Shown piece by piece: positions 19,425 through 28,158 of a stretch of DNA of 64,000 nt. The first letter of the stretch is position 1, and every line of letters begins with the position of its first letter. A program made the position numbers and the translations under genes. Location of the stretch: positions 2,017,501 through 2,081,500 of the forward strand of contig NZ_CP040871.1 in NCBI RefSeq assembly GCF_006337105.1, written 5' to 3'. Below the pieces are notes generated by a model, which saw only the letters and a program-made list of their open reading frames with translations, ran no database searches and was not told where the DNA came from. This stretch comes from Thermomonas aquatica. Its GTDB lineage: Bacteria; Pseudomonadota; Gammaproteobacteria; Xanthomonadales; Xanthomonadaceae.

Positions 19425-21023
19425 ATGGCCCACGCCGACCACCACGACGACCACAAGCAGAGCTTCATCGACCGCTGGTTCTTCTCCACGAACCACAAGG
19501 ACATCGGTACGCTCTACCTGGTCTTCAGCTTCATCATGTTCATCATCGGTGCGGCGTTCTCGGTGGTGATCCGCACCGAGCTGGCCACGCCGGGCCTGCA
19601 GCACGTCAGCCCCGAGTTCTTCAACCAGATGACCACGCTGCACGCGCTGGTCATGATCTTCGGCGGGGTGATGCCGGCCTTCGTCGGCCTGGCCAACTGG
19701 ATGGTGCCGTTGCAGATCGGCGCGCCGGACATGGCGCTGCCGCGCATGAACAACTGGTCGTTCTGGATCATGCCGTTCGCCTTCAGCCTGCTGCTGATGA
19801 CGCTGTTCCTGCCGGGCGGTGCGCCGGCGGGTGGCTGGACGCTGTATCCGCCGCTGTCGCTGCAGGGCGGCAACAACGTCGCCTTCGTGATCTTCGCCAT
19901 CCACATGATGGGCATCAGCTCGATCATGGGCGCGATCAACATCATCGCCACCATCCTCAACATGCGCGCCCCGGGCGTCGACCTGCTGAAGATGCCGATC
20001 TTCTGCTGGACCTGGCTGATCACCGCCTTCCTGCTGATTGCGGTGATGCCGGTGCTGGCGGGCGCGGTGACCATGCTGCTCACCGACAAGTTCTTCGCCA
20101 CCAGCTTCTTCAACGCTGCCGGCGGCGGCGACCCGGTGATGTTCCAGCACATCTTCTGGTTCTTCGGCCATCCCGAGGTCTACATCATGATCCTGCCCGC
20201 CTTCGGCGTGGCCTCCGAGATCATCCCGACCTTCGCCCGCAAGCCGCTGTTCGGCTACCAGGCGATGGTGTACGCGACCGCGTCGATCGCGTTCCTGTCG
20301 TTCATCGTGTGGGCGCACCACATGTTCACGGTGGGCATGCCGCTGGGCGGCGAGATCTACTTCATGTTCGCGACGATGCTGATCGCGATCCCGACCGGCG
20401 TGAAGGTGTTCAACTGGGTCACCACCATGTGGCGCGGCTCGATGACCTTCGAGGCGCCGATGCTGTGGGCGGTCGCGTTCGTGATCCTGTTCACCATCGG
20501 CGGTTTCTCCGGCCTGATGCTGGCGATCGTGCCCGCGGACTTCCAGTACCACGACACCTACTTCGTGGTCGCGCACTTCCATTACGTGCTGGTGACCGGC
20601 GCGCTGTTCTCGATCATCGCCGCCGTCTACTACTGGTGGCCGAAGTGGACCGGCCGCATGTACAACGAGACCTTCGCCAAGATCCACTTCTGGTGGTCGG
20701 TGATCTTCGTCAACCTGCTGTTCTTCCCGCAGCACTTCCTGGGCCTGGCCGGCATGCCGCGCCGCATCCCGGACTACAACGTGGTGTTCGCGGACTGGAA
20801 CCTGGTCAGCTCGATCGGTGCGTTCGGCATGTTCGCCACGCCGTTCATCATGGCCTTCGTGCTGTGGCACTCGCTGAAGCACGGCAAGAAGGCCGAGGCC
20901 CGTGCCTGGGAAGGTGCGCATGGCCTGGAGTGGACGGTGCCGAGCCCGGCCCCGCACCACACCTTCACCACCCCGCCGGTGATCAAGCCGGGCGACCTCG
21001 CCCACGGCGACATCACCCACTGA
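19425..21023 (+). CDS. ctaD: Cytochrome c oxidase subunit I
   Basis: A 532-aa, 12-helix catalytic subunit holding heme a and the heme a3-CuB site where oxygen is reduced to water with proton pumping. Ligands visible: TLHALVM (heme a His), WFFGHPEVYIMILP (CuB His with the cross-linked Tyr and D-channel Glu, the A1-type signature), VWAHHMF (two CuB His) and HFHYVL (heme a3 and heme a His). The start is the ATG of MAHADHH with GAGAG upstream; an in-frame TTG 21 bp earlier is less likely. C-terminus is cytoplasmic and His-rich. Confidence 0.97.
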   Translation: MAHADHHDDHKQSFIDRWFFSTNHKDIGTLYLVFSFIMFIIGAAFSVVIRTELATPGLQHVSPEFFNQMTTLHALVMIFGGVMPAFVGLANWMVPLQIGAPDMALPRMNNWSFWIMPFAFSLLLMTLFLPGGAPAGGWTLYPPLSLQGGNNVAFVIFAIHMMGISSIMGAINIIATILNMRAPGVDLLKMPIFCWTWLITAFLLIAVMPVLAGAVTMLLTDKFFATSFFNAAGGGDPVMFQHIFWFFGHPEVYIMILPAFGVASEIIPTFARKPLFGYQAMVYATASIAFLSFIVWAHHMFTVGMPLGGEIYFMFATMLIAIPTGVKVFNWVTTMWRGSMTFEAPMLWAVAFVILFTIGGFSGLMLAIVPADFQYHDTYFVVAHFHYVLVTGALFSIIAAVYYWWPKWTGRMYNETFAKIHFWWSVIFVNLLFFPQHFLGLAGMPRRIPDYNVVFADWNLVSSIGAFGMFATPFIMAFVLWHSLKHGKKAEARAWEGAHGLEWTVPSPAPHHTFTTPPVIKPGDLAHGDITH

Positions 21024-21031
21024 TCCTGCGC

Positions 21032-21172
21032 ATGCGCGAAAACCCCGCCACCATGCATGATGCCCAGGCCGCGCCGAAGCGCGCGGCCGCGCGCCGTACC
21101 GCCTTGCTGCTCGGCGGCATCGCGGTGGCGGTGTATGTCGGCTTCATCCTGATGGGAGTGCTGGGCCGGTGA
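21032..21172 (+). CDS. Small single-helix cytochrome oxidase assembly-type protein
   Basis: A 46-aa protein: basic N-terminus with RRTALLLGG followed by one membrane helix (about 23-43) and a short tail. Small proteins of this design (RRTALxL plus a helix) are found between subunit I and ctaG genes in many beta- and gammaproteobacteria, where they are annotated as cytochrome oxidase small assembly proteins; direct function is poorly known. ATG at 21032 or the in-frame ATG at 21053 may be used. Its TGA overlaps the ctaG GTG by four bases, indicating translational coupling. Confidence 0.75.
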   Translation: MRENPATMHDAQAAPKRAAARRTALLLGGIAVAVYVGFILMGVLGR

Positions 21173-21747
21173 GCCGCAGCCGCAGCTTCGGCGTGGCGAA
21201 GATGGTCGGCGTGGCGCTGGCCGCGTTCGGCTTCGCCTTCGCGCTGGTGCCGCTGTACCGGATCGCCTGCGAGAAGGTGTTCGGCGTGCGCCTGGAGCAG
21301 GGGCCGGCGCAGGTGGTCCAGCACGATGCGAAGCAGGAACGTTGGGTCACCGTGCAGTTCGACGGCGGAGTGAATTCCAAGCTGCCGTGGGCGTTCGCGC
21401 CGGAGCAGGAATCCATGCGCGTGCAGGTCGGCCGGCAGTACGAGGCGAAGTACTTCGCGCGCAACAGCGCGGATCGCGCCATCGTCGGCAGTGCCGTGCC
21501 TTCGGTCGCGCCGGCGCGCGCCTCGGGCTTCTTCAACAAGACCGAATGCTTCTGCTTCACGGCGCAGACGTTGGCCGCCGGCGAGGCGCGCGACATGCCG
21601 GTGCGCTTCATCGTCGACCCGGCGTTGCCGGCCGGGGTGAAGACCATCACCCTGTCGTACACGTTCTACAAGAATGACGTCCTGACCTCCGCCCTCGACG
21701 AGGGCGCGGGCAAGGGCCAAGCCGACGTGGCCCGCGCCGCGCCGTAA
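21169..21747 (+). CDS. ctaG: Cytochrome c oxidase assembly protein CtaG/Cox11
   Basis: A 192-aa protein: N-terminal membrane helix (about 9-27), then a periplasmic immunoglobulin-like domain. The copper-binding ECFCF motif (about 124-128) and the upstream Cys in [10 protein letters not shown] are both present. Cox11 delivers copper to the CuB site of subunit I. Translation starts at GTG, fixed by the GTGA overlap with the small gene before it. Lies between subunits I and III, the usual place. Confidence 0.95.
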   Translation: MSRSRSFGVAKMVGVALAAFGFAFALVPLYRIACEKVFGVRLEQGPAQVVQHDAKQERWVTVQFDGGVNSKLPWAFAPEQESMRVQVGRQYEAKYFARNSADRAIVGSAVPSVAPARASGFFNKTECFCFTAQTLAAGEARDMPVRFIVDPALPAGVKTITLSYTFYKNDVLTSALDEGAGKGQADVARAAP

Positions 21748-21776
21748 CTCTTTGCATCGAATCATCCGGAACCGCC

Positions 21777-22673
21777 ATGTCCAACGCCCACGCTGACACT
21801 CATCACGGCAGCCACGACCAGAACGTCTACTACGTGCCGCACGGCAGCCGCTGGCCGGTGTTCGCCTCGGTTGCGCTGTTCGTCACCATGATCGGCTTCG
21901 CCAGCTGGTTGAACGAAGTGAGTTGGGGCAAGACCGTGTTCTTCGTCGGGCTGGCCGGCCTGATGGCGATCCTGTTCAAGTGGTTCGGCGACGTGATCCG
22001 CGAGTCGCTGGCCGGCCACTACAATAAGCAGGTCGACACCAGCTTCCGCATGGGCATGGTCTGGTTCATCTTCTCCGAGGTGATGTTCTTCGCCGCCTTC
22101 TTCGGCGCGCTGTTCTACGCCCGCCAGTTCGCGCTGCCGTGGCTCAACGGCGAAGGCGACGGCCAGGCCACCCACAGCCTGCTGTGGTCGAACTTCGCCG
22201 GCGGCTGGCCGAGCAACGGCCCGGGCGGCGTCGGCGGCACCTACCAGACCGTGCCGGCCTGGGGCCTGCCGCTGCTCAATACCCTGATCCTGCTGAGCTC
22301 GGGCGTGACCGTCACCATCGCCCACCACGCACTGAAGGAAGGCAAGCGCGGCATCCTGCTGCTGTTCCTCGGCCTGACCGTCGCCCTCGGCTGCCTGTTC
22401 CTCTATTACCAGGCCACCGAGTACGCGCATGCCTACCACGAGCTCAACCTGACCCTGGGCTCCGGCATCTACGGTTCGACCTTCTTCATGCTGACCGGCT
22501 TCCACGGCGCGCACGTGACCCTGGGCACGCTCATGCTGGCGATCATGTGGCTGCGCTGCGCGCGCGGCCACTTCACCAAGGACAACCATTTCGCGTTCGA
22601 GGCGGTGGCCTGGTACTGGCACTTCGTCGACGTGGTCTGGCTGGGCCTGTTCCTGTTCGTGTACGTGCTGTAA
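21777..22673 (+). CDS. ctaE: Cytochrome c oxidase subunit III
   Basis: A 298-aa, seven-helix subunit. Recognisable segments: FIFSEVMFFAAFFGA (conserved Glu binding lipid/assembly site), GVTVTIAHHAL, TGFHGAHVTLG and the terminal WYWHFVDVVWLGLF. It stabilises subunit I and helps proton uptake. The His-rich N-terminus precedes YYVPHGSRWP. Start ATG at 21777 has GGAA upstream. Last plus-strand structural gene before the small minus-strand gene. Confidence 0.96.
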   Translation: MSNAHADTHHGSHDQNVYYVPHGSRWPVFASVALFVTMIGFASWLNEVSWGKTVFFVGLAGLMAILFKWFGDVIRESLAGHYNKQVDTSFRMGMVWFIFSEVMFFAAFFGALFYARQFALPWLNGEGDGQATHSLLWSNFAGGWPSNGPGGVGGTYQTVPAWGLPLLNTLILLSSGVTVTIAHHALKEGKRGILLLFLGLTVALGCLFLYYQATEYAHAYHELNLTLGSGIYGSTFFMLTGFHGAHVTLGTLMLAIMWLRCARGHFTKDNHFAFEAVAWYWHFVDVVWLGLFLFVYVL

Positions 22674-22698
22674 GCCGGCGCGTCAGCGATCGCAACGA

Positions 22699-22722
22699 CA
22701 AAGGCCGGCATTGCCGGCCTTT
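22699..22722 (+). terminator. Hairpin between ctaE and the convergent small gene
   Basis: Perfect arms CAAAGGCCGGCA/TGCCGGCCTTTG around a two-base centre, 25 bp after the ctaE stop and 33 bp from the end of the convergent gene. T content after it is modest (TTTGCGTC), so strength is uncertain; it may serve both strands. Confidence 0.6.
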
Positions 22723-22754
22723 GCGTCTGCAGCGATGGTGGTGGTGCGGCTGGA

Positions 22755-22982
22755 TCAGCCCGGGTTGCTGCCTACGCCGTGCGGCGTGATCCAGCCCATG
22801 TAGATGGCCAGCACGACGAACAGGATCAAGGCCACGCTCAGGCCGATGCGCTTGGTCAGCGAATTCACGCTGCGCTTGGTCTGGCCCTTGTCCACCAGCA
22901 TGTAGTACAGGCCGGCGCCGAGGTTCCACAGGATGAGGATCAGCACACCGACGATGAGCAGGGTCTTCAGCGAATCGTTCAT
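22755..22982 (-). CDS. Twin-transmembrane protein, DUF2909 type
   Basis: A 75-aa protein with two helices (about 6-29 and 47-65) joined by a basic loop DKGQTKRSVNSLTKR. This size and pattern match the DUF2909 'twin transmembrane' proteins that lie opposite oxidase genes in many gammaproteobacteria. GAGG upstream of ATG. It divides the oxidase locus by facing the other way; a role in oxidase biogenesis is inferred only from position. Confidence 0.8.
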   Translation of the reverse strand: MNDSLKTLLIVGVLILILWNLGAGLYYMLVDKGQTKRSVNSLTKRIGLSVALILFVVLAIYMGWITPHGVGSNPG

Positions 22983-23048
22983 GACGGCCTCGTTGCCGCG
23001 GCATGGCGCGGGGATGCGCGCATTATCGCAGCGATGCGGAGGACTGGC

Positions 23049-23810
23049 GTGAGCGCGAACCGCCGCAACCTCGCGCTGGGCTGGCTGCTCGCGCTGGCCG
23101 CGATCGTCCTGTTCGCCTCGCTCGGCCGCTGGCAACTCGCGCGGATGCACGAGAAGCAGGCCAGGCTGGATGCCGCCGCGCACGCGCTGGACAAGCATGC
23201 CCCGCAGCCGCTGCTGCTGGCCTCCGATCCCAAGCGCGCCAGCGCCTACGACTGGGCCGCGGGCAGCGGCAGCATCGCCGGCGAGACGGTCTGGCTGGAC
23301 AACCAGATGCGCAGCGGCAGGCCGGGCGTGCGCATGTACTGCGTGCTGTTGCCGGACGACGGCGTACAGGCGGTGCTGGTCGATGCGGGCTGGTGGCCGC
23401 TGGATGGCAAGCGCGACCTGCCGATCTTCGGCTGCCCGTTGGGGCGGGGCGTGGCGGTGCGCGGCCTGCTGGCGCCGCCGCCGTCCAGCGGCCTGGCGCA
23501 TGGCGATGCGCTGGCGGCGTCCGGTCCGCAACGCTGGCTGGCGACGCGCCTGGACCTGCAGGCGATCGCCCGCGAGTTGAAACTGTCGACCGGCATCGCC
23601 CCGCGCGTGCTGCGCCTGGATCCGGCGCGCGACAAGGGCGACGCCGGCGTGATGCTGGCCCCCGGCGAGCGCGACCTCGAGATCCTGCCCAACACGATCA
23701 CCCCCGAACGCCACCTCGGCTATGCCGTGCAGTGGTTCGGGCTGGCGTTGACGGTGCTCGTCGCCGCCATCGTCCTCACCCTGCGTGCCCGGAAACGACC
23801 ATCGCAATGA
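23049..23810 (+). CDS. SURF1-family cytochrome oxidase biogenesis protein
   Basis: A 253-aa protein with helices at both ends (about 12-28 and 225-245) and a periplasmic domain between. Family hallmarks: SLGRWQLARMHEK after the first helix and YAVQWFGLALTVLV at the end. SURF1 helps insert heme a into subunit I. GTG at 23049 is chosen because GGAGG lies six bases upstream; the in-frame ATG at 23034 would place that site inside the coding region. ATGA overlap joins it to the next gene. Confidence 0.93.
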   Translation: MSANRRNLALGWLLALAAIVLFASLGRWQLARMHEKQARLDAAAHALDKHAPQPLLLASDPKRASAYDWAAGSGSIAGETVWLDNQMRSGRPGVRMYCVLLPDDGVQAVLVDAGWWPLDGKRDLPIFGCPLGRGVAVRGLLAPPPSSGLAHGDALAASGPQRWLATRLDLQAIARELKLSTGIAPRVLRLDPARDKGDAGVMLAPGERDLEILPNTITPERHLGYAVQWFGLALTVLVAAIVLTLRARKRPSQ

Positions 23811-24388
23811 ACGCGCAACACGATACCGACGCCATCCGCCGCCGCAACCGCGGCATGCTGGTCGCGCTGTTCCTGCTGTTCTTCGGCGGCATGCTGGTGG
23901 CCGGCCTGCTGCGTTTCTCCGGCTGGCGGCCGCAAGGCTCCAAGAACAAGGGCGAGCTGCTGCAGCCTTACGGCGACCTGCGCGGCTACGCGCCGAGCCT
24001 GGCCGATGGCCGCGCCTATCGCTGGAAGGACGCGCCGCGGACCTGGCGGATCGTGGCGATGCCGCGCGATTGCGATGGCGCACGCGCGGCCGAATGTGCG
24101 CGCCTGCTGGCCGATCTCGACAAGGTCTGGCGGCTGATGAACAAGGATGCCGACCGCGTGCACGTGCTGTGGGCGGGGGCCGCGCCGACCGGCAGCGCGC
24201 TGCCCGCGGAAGTGCGTCCGCTGCGCGTCGACGGTGGCCTGCGCGCAGGCCTGGCGCGCCCGGACGATGCGGCCGGCGATGCCGTGTGGCTGGTCGACCC
24301 GAACGGCTTCGTCGTCCTGCGCTACGCTCCCGGCTTCGATCCCGGCGACCTGCGCACCGACCTGGCGCGCCTGCTGAAGATCAACTGA
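23807..24388 (+). CDS. Membrane-anchored thioredoxin-like protein of the oxidase locus
   Basis: A 193-aa protein with one helix (about 17-37), then WRPQGSKNKGELL, a motif shared with the small proteins encoded between SURF1 and heme A synthase genes in Pseudomonas and relatives. The soluble part looks like a Sco-type thioredoxin fold (TWRIVAMP, VWLVDPNGFVVLRY, then DLRTDLARLL) but lacks the CxxxC copper site; its only cysteines are at 89 and 97, seven residues apart. A redox or copper role is inferred from fold and position, not shown. Overlaps SURF1 by four bases and is 4 bp before ctaA. Confidence 0.75.
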   Translation: MNAQHDTDAIRRRNRGMLVALFLLFFGGMLVAGLLRFSGWRPQGSKNKGELLQPYGDLRGYAPSLADGRAYRWKDAPRTWRIVAMPRDCDGARAAECARLLADLDKVWRLMNKDADRVHVLWAGAAPTGSALPAEVRPLRVDGGLRAGLARPDDAAGDAVWLVDPNGFVVLRYAPGFDPGDLRTDLARLLKIN

Positions 24389-24392
24389 CGCG

Positions 24393-25541
24393 ATGACCAC
24401 GACCAACTCGACCCTCCTGTACCGGCACTTCCACCGCATCGCCTGGCTGGCGGTGGCGCTGGCCGCCTGCGTGATCGTGTTCGGCGCGTTCGTGCGCCTG
24501 TCCAACGCCGGCCTGAGCTGCCCCGACTGGCCGACCTGCTACGGCAAGGCCGCATGGCCGACCCATGCCGACCAGATCGTCGACCACGCCGCCACCGCGA
24601 TCCGCCCGGTCGATCCCAGCAAGGCCTGGCGCGAGCAGTTCCACCGCATGATCGCCGGCAGCCTGGGGGTGCTGGTGCTGGCGCTGGCCTTGCTGGCCAC
24701 GCGCAAGCGGCCGCAAGGCTGGCTGCACGTGATCGGCGCAGCCGTGGCCGTCGCCGTCGCCATCCCGTTGTACATGCGCGGCATGCATGTCGCGGCATCG
24801 GCGCTCGCCATCGTCGGCGAGGGATTGCTGCTGTTCGGCGCGTTGCGCTGGTCGAACGTCGACCTCGCCCGTACCAGCACGCTGACCCTGGCGGTGATCA
24901 TCTTCCAGGCCCTGCTCGGCATGTGGACGGTGACCTGGTTGCTCAAGCCGGTCGTGGTGATGGGCCATCTGCTCGGCGGGCTGCTGACCTTCTCGCTGCT
25001 GACCTGGATGGCGTGGCGCGCCACCGACATCCCGATCCGCATCGCCAATGCGGCGAAGCTGCGCCGCCTGTTGATCATCGGCCTGGTCCTGCTCGGCGTG
25101 CAGATCGCGCTCGGCGGCTGGACCAGCGCGAATTACGCGGCGCTGGCCTGCGGCACCGATTTCCCGAAGTGCGCCGGCCAGTGGTGGCCGCCGCACGATT
25201 TCCGCGAAGGCTTCGTGCTGTGGCGCGGGATCGGCGTGGATTACGAAGGCGGCATCCTCGACAACCAGGCGCGCATCGCGATCCAGCTGGCGCACCGGGT
25301 AGTGGCGTTGCTGGTGTTCGGTCATTTGCTCGCGCTGGCGATCCGCCTGCTGCGCAGCCCCGGCCTGCGCGGCTGGGGCAGCCTGCTCGGCCTGCTGCTG
25401 TGCGCGCAGGTCGGGCTCGGCATCGCCAACGTGGTGCTGTCGCTGCCGCTGCGCATCGCGGTATTGCACAACGCCGGCGCGACCGCGCTGTTGTTCGTGC
25501 TGGTCTCGCTGCTGGCGCGGGTACGCGCACCCGACGCATGA
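24393..25541 (+). CDS. ctaA: Heme A synthase (COX15/CtaA)
   Basis: A 382-aa, eight-helix protein that hydroxylates the C8 methyl of heme o to make heme a. Conserved features: [22 protein letters not shown] in the first loop ([10 protein letters not shown]), the His of EQFHRMIAG, the His of [25 protein letters not shown] with [14 protein letters not shown] and LHNAGA. These histidines bind the two hemes. Operon order with ctaB directly downstream (ATGA overlap) is standard. Confidence 0.95.
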   Translation: MTTTNSTLLYRHFHRIAWLAVALAACVIVFGAFVRLSNAGLSCPDWPTCYGKAAWPTHADQIVDHAATAIRPVDPSKAWREQFHRMIAGSLGVLVLALALLATRKRPQGWLHVIGAAVAVAVAIPLYMRGMHVAASALAIVGEGLLLFGALRWSNVDLARTSTLTLAVIIFQALLGMWTVTWLLKPVVVMGHLLGGLLTFSLLTWMAWRATDIPIRIANAAKLRRLLIIGLVLLGVQIALGGWTSANYAALACGTDFPKCAGQWWPPHDFREGFVLWRGIGVDYEGGILDNQARIAIQLAHRVVALLVFGHLLALAIRLLRSPGLRGWGSLLGLLLCAQVGLGIANVVLSLPLRIAVLHNAGATALLFVLVSLLARVRAPDA

Positions 25542-26476
25542 GCAAGGCCGCGCCCTCGCTGGCATCGCAATACTGGGCGCTGACCAAGCCGCGGGTGGTC
25601 GCGTTGATCGTGTTCACCGCGATCATCGGCATGCTGCTGGCGATCCAGCCCGGCGATGCCTGGCCATGGCTGCGGCTTGTCGCCGGCGGCATCGGCGTGT
25701 GGCTGGCCGCGGCCAGCGCGGCGGCGATCAACCACCTGCTCGACCAGCGCATCGACAAGGTGATGGTGCGCACCGCCGACCGCCCGCTGGCGACCGGCAC
25801 GCTGCGGCCCGCGCAGGTGCTGGCATTCGCGATCGTGCTGGGCGTGGCCTCGATGGCGATCCTGCTGCTGTGGGTGAACCCGATCACCGCGTTGCTGACC
25901 TTCGCCTCGCTGATCGGCTACGCCTTCGTCTATACCGGCTTCCTCAAGCGCGCCACGCCGCAGAACATCGTGATCGGCGGGATCGCCGGCGCCGCGCCGC
26001 CGCTGCTGGGCTGGGCCGCGGTGACCGGCATGCAGGGCGCGCACGACTGGGAATACGCGCTGCTGCTGGTGCTGATCATCTTCGTGTGGACGCCGCCGCA
26101 TTTCTGGGCGCTGGCGATCTTCCGCCGCGAGGACTACGCGCGCGCGCTGGTGCCGATGCTGCCGGTGACCCACGGCGTGGCATACACCCGCCGGCAGATC
26201 CTGCTGTACACCGTGCTGCTGGTGATCGCCACCGTGCTGCCGTGGGCGACCCACATGAGCGGGCTGTTCTACCTCGGCGGCGCGCTGGTGCTGGGCGCGG
26301 TGTTCCTGTGGTACGCATGGAAGCTGCTGGATCCGCCGGACGAATTCTTCGCGATGCGCGCGTTCAAGTACTCCATCGTGTACCTGATGGCGCTGTTCGC
26401 CTTCCTGCTGCTGGACCACTGGCTGCTGCCGTTCCTGCAGCCCGTGGCTGGCGTGGAGTTCGTGCCGCAGGCGTGA
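25538..26476 (+). CDS. ctaB: Heme O synthase (protoheme IX farnesyltransferase)
   Basis: A 312-aa UbiA-family prenyltransferase with eight or nine helices, adding a farnesyl group to heme b. The two Asp-rich motifs are [15 protein letters not shown] (about 63-77) and the later [11 protein letters not shown] region; [21 protein letters not shown] and [11 protein letters not shown] are also typical. ATG overlaps the ctaA stop; its own TGA overlaps the alkB GTG, so the oxidase operon continues into the DNA-repair genes. Also called cyoE. Confidence 0.96.
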   Translation: MSKAAPSLASQYWALTKPRVVALIVFTAIIGMLLAIQPGDAWPWLRLVAGGIGVWLAAASAAAINHLLDQRIDKVMVRTADRPLATGTLRPAQVLAFAIVLGVASMAILLLWVNPITALLTFASLIGYAFVYTGFLKRATPQNIVIGGIAGAAPPLLGWAAVTGMQGAHDWEYALLLVLIIFVWTPPHFWALAIFRREDYARALVPMLPVTHGVAYTRRQILLYTVLLVIATVLPWATHMSGLFYLGGALVLGAVFLWYAWKLLDPPDEFFAMRAFKYSIVYLMALFAFLLLDHWLLPFLQPVAGVEFVPQA

Positions 26477-27132
26477 GCGACCCTGCTTTGAACGATTTAT
26501 TTGCCGCGCAGCAACGCGACACCCGCACGCCGCTGGCGGCGCAGGCCTGCGTGCTGCATGGGTTCGCGTTGCCGTTCGTCGATGAAATGCTGGCCGATGT
26601 GCGTGCGATCGAAGCGGCATCGCCGTTCCGCCACCTGGTCACGCCCGGCGGCCACGTGATGCAGGTGGCGATGACCAACTGTGGCACGTTCGGCTGGTGC
26701 AGCGACCGCCGCGGCTATCGCTACGACCGCCTCGACCCGCAGAGCGGAATGCCGTGGCCATCGATGCCGCCGGCATTCCTGCGACTCGCCGCCGATGCCG
26801 CAGGCGAAGCCGGTTTCGACGGCTATGTTCCCGATGCCTGCCTGATCAATCGCTATGCGCCCGGCACGCAGCTGTCGCTGCACCAGGACCGCGACGAAGA
26901 CGACCGCATCGCGCCGATCGTGTCGGTCTCGCTGGGCCTGCCGGCGACCTTCCTGTTCGGCGGCTTCGCCCGCGGCGACAAGAGCGTGCGCGTGCCGCTG
27001 CAGCATGGCGACGTGGTGGTCTGGGGCGGCGTCGACCGCATGCGTTTCCATGGCGTGCTGCCGGTCAAGCCCGGCGTGCACGAGCTGCTCGGCGAGCGAC
27101 GCATCAACCTGACTTTCCGCAAGGTCAGGTAA
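26473..27132 (+). CDS. alkB: AlkB-type alkylated-DNA dioxygenase
   Basis: A 219-aa Fe(II)/2-oxoglutarate enzyme removing methyl groups from 1-methyladenine and 3-methylcytosine. Iron ligands are in HQDRDE (about 136-141, HxD) and RFHGV (distal His); RINLTFRKV supplies the 2-oxoglutarate Arg. The nucleotide-recognition lid carries [20 protein letters not shown] start fixed by GTGA overlap with ctaB. The Ada-like gene 78 bp downstream gives an adaptive-response pair. Confidence 0.95.
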   Translation: MSDPALNDLFAAQQRDTRTPLAAQACVLHGFALPFVDEMLADVRAIEAASPFRHLVTPGGHVMQVAMTNCGTFGWCSDRRGYRYDRLDPQSGMPWPSMPPAFLRLAADAAGEAGFDGYVPDACLINRYAPGTQLSLHQDRDEDDRIAPIVSVSLGLPATFLFGGFARGDKSVRVPLQHGDVVVWGGVDRMRFHGVLPVKPGVHELLGERRINLTFRKVR

Positions 27133-27209
27133 GCCTGCGCCGCAAGAACCGGAGTGCCTGCCGCGGGCGGCGTCACTAGAGTGGCGACAGGCCATCAGGC
27201 AACATCGCC

Positions 27210-28088
27210 ATGCACGCCATGAACAAACCCGCCGCACCGTCGATCCCGAGCAGGCACGCCGCACTGGTGGCGCAGGCCTGCCGCCGCATCGAGGCCGCGG
27301 AATCACCCCCTTCGCTGAACGACTTGGCGGCGCAGGCGGGGTTGAGTCCGTTCCATTTCCATCGCGTGTTCAAGGCTGCCACCGGGCTGACGCCGAAGGC
27401 CTATGCCGATGCGCAGCGCGCGCGGGCGGTGCGGACGACGCTGGCGCGCGGCACTACCAGCGTCACCGAGGCGATCTTCGATGCCGGCTACAACGCCAAC
27501 AGCCGTTTCTACGAACAGGCCGATGCGGTGCTGGGCATGAAGCCGAGCCAGTACCGCGCCGGCGGCGTGGATGCGCGGATCGCATTCGCCATCGGCCAGT
27601 CCTCGCTGGGCGCGATCCTGGTCGCGCGCAGCCAGCGCGGGGTGTGCGCGATCTCGCTCGGCGACGATCCCGACGCGCTGCTGCGCGAACTGCAGGATCG
27701 TTTCCCGCGCGCGGAACTGATCGGCGGCGATGCCGGCTTCGAGCAGCTCGTCGCGCAGGTGGTGGGTATGATCGAGCAACCCAACCTCGGCATCGACCTG
27801 CCGCTGGATGTGCGCGGCACCGCGTTCCAGCAGCGCGTCTGGGACGCGCTACGCAAGATCCCCGCCGGCGAAACCGCGAGCTATGCGCAGATCGCGCAGC
27901 GCATCGGCTCGCCGAAGTCGGTGCGCGCGGTGGCGCAGGCCTGTGCGAGCAACACGCTGGCGCTGGCGATTCCCTGCCATCGCGTGGTGCGCAGCGATGG
28001 CGCGTTGTCGGGCTATCGCTGGGGCGTGGCGCGCAAGCGCGAACTGCTGGCGCGCGAGGCGGCGATCGATCGCGACGCAGGCCTGTGA
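27210..28088 (+). CDS. Ada-like protein: AraC HTH plus O6-methylguanine-DNA methyltransferase, no N-terminal zinc domain
   Basis: A 292-aa protein with an AraC-type helix-turn-helix (about 20-115; LNDLAAQAGLSPFHFHRVFK, then VTEAIFDAGYNANSRFYE) fused to a methyltransferase domain (about 120-285). The active Cys 256 is in AIPCHRVV. It repairs O6-methylguanine by suicidal transfer. The zinc-binding N-terminal domain of E. coli Ada, whose Cys38 senses methylphosphotriesters and switches on transcription, is missing, so activation, if any, must work otherwise. A CACTAGAGTGG stretch about 40 bp upstream could be part of its own promoter. Next to alkB. Confidence 0.92.
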   Translation: MHAMNKPAAPSIPSRHAALVAQACRRIEAAESPPSLNDLAAQAGLSPFHFHRVFKAATGLTPKAYADAQRARAVRTTLARGTTSVTEAIFDAGYNANSRFYEQADAVLGMKPSQYRAGGVDARIAFAIGQSSLGAILVARSQRGVCAISLGDDPDALLRELQDRFPRAELIGGDAGFEQLVAQVVGMIEQPNLGIDLPLDVRGTAFQQRVWDALRKIPAGETASYAQIAQRIGSPKSVRAVAQACASNTLALAIPCHRVVRSDGALSGYRWGVARKRELLAREAAIDRDAGL

Positions 28089-28130
28089 AGGCGATGCGAC
28101 CTGAAATGCGCCGGGTGCAGGAGTAGGATG

Positions 28131-28155
28131 GCGTCTGCTGCATTGCAACAGACGC
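28131..28155. repeat. Near-perfect 25-bp palindrome abutting the ClC start
   Basis: Arms GCGTCTG and CAGACGC (28131-28137, 28149-28155), then one mismatched pair, then TGC/GCA around ATT. It ends three bases before the ClC ATG and lies 42 bp after the Ada-like stop. It occupies the ribosome-binding region. It may be an operator, a translational control hairpin or the end of the upstream mRNA; there is no T run for an intrinsic terminator. Confidence 0.7.
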
Positions 28156-28158
28156 GCG

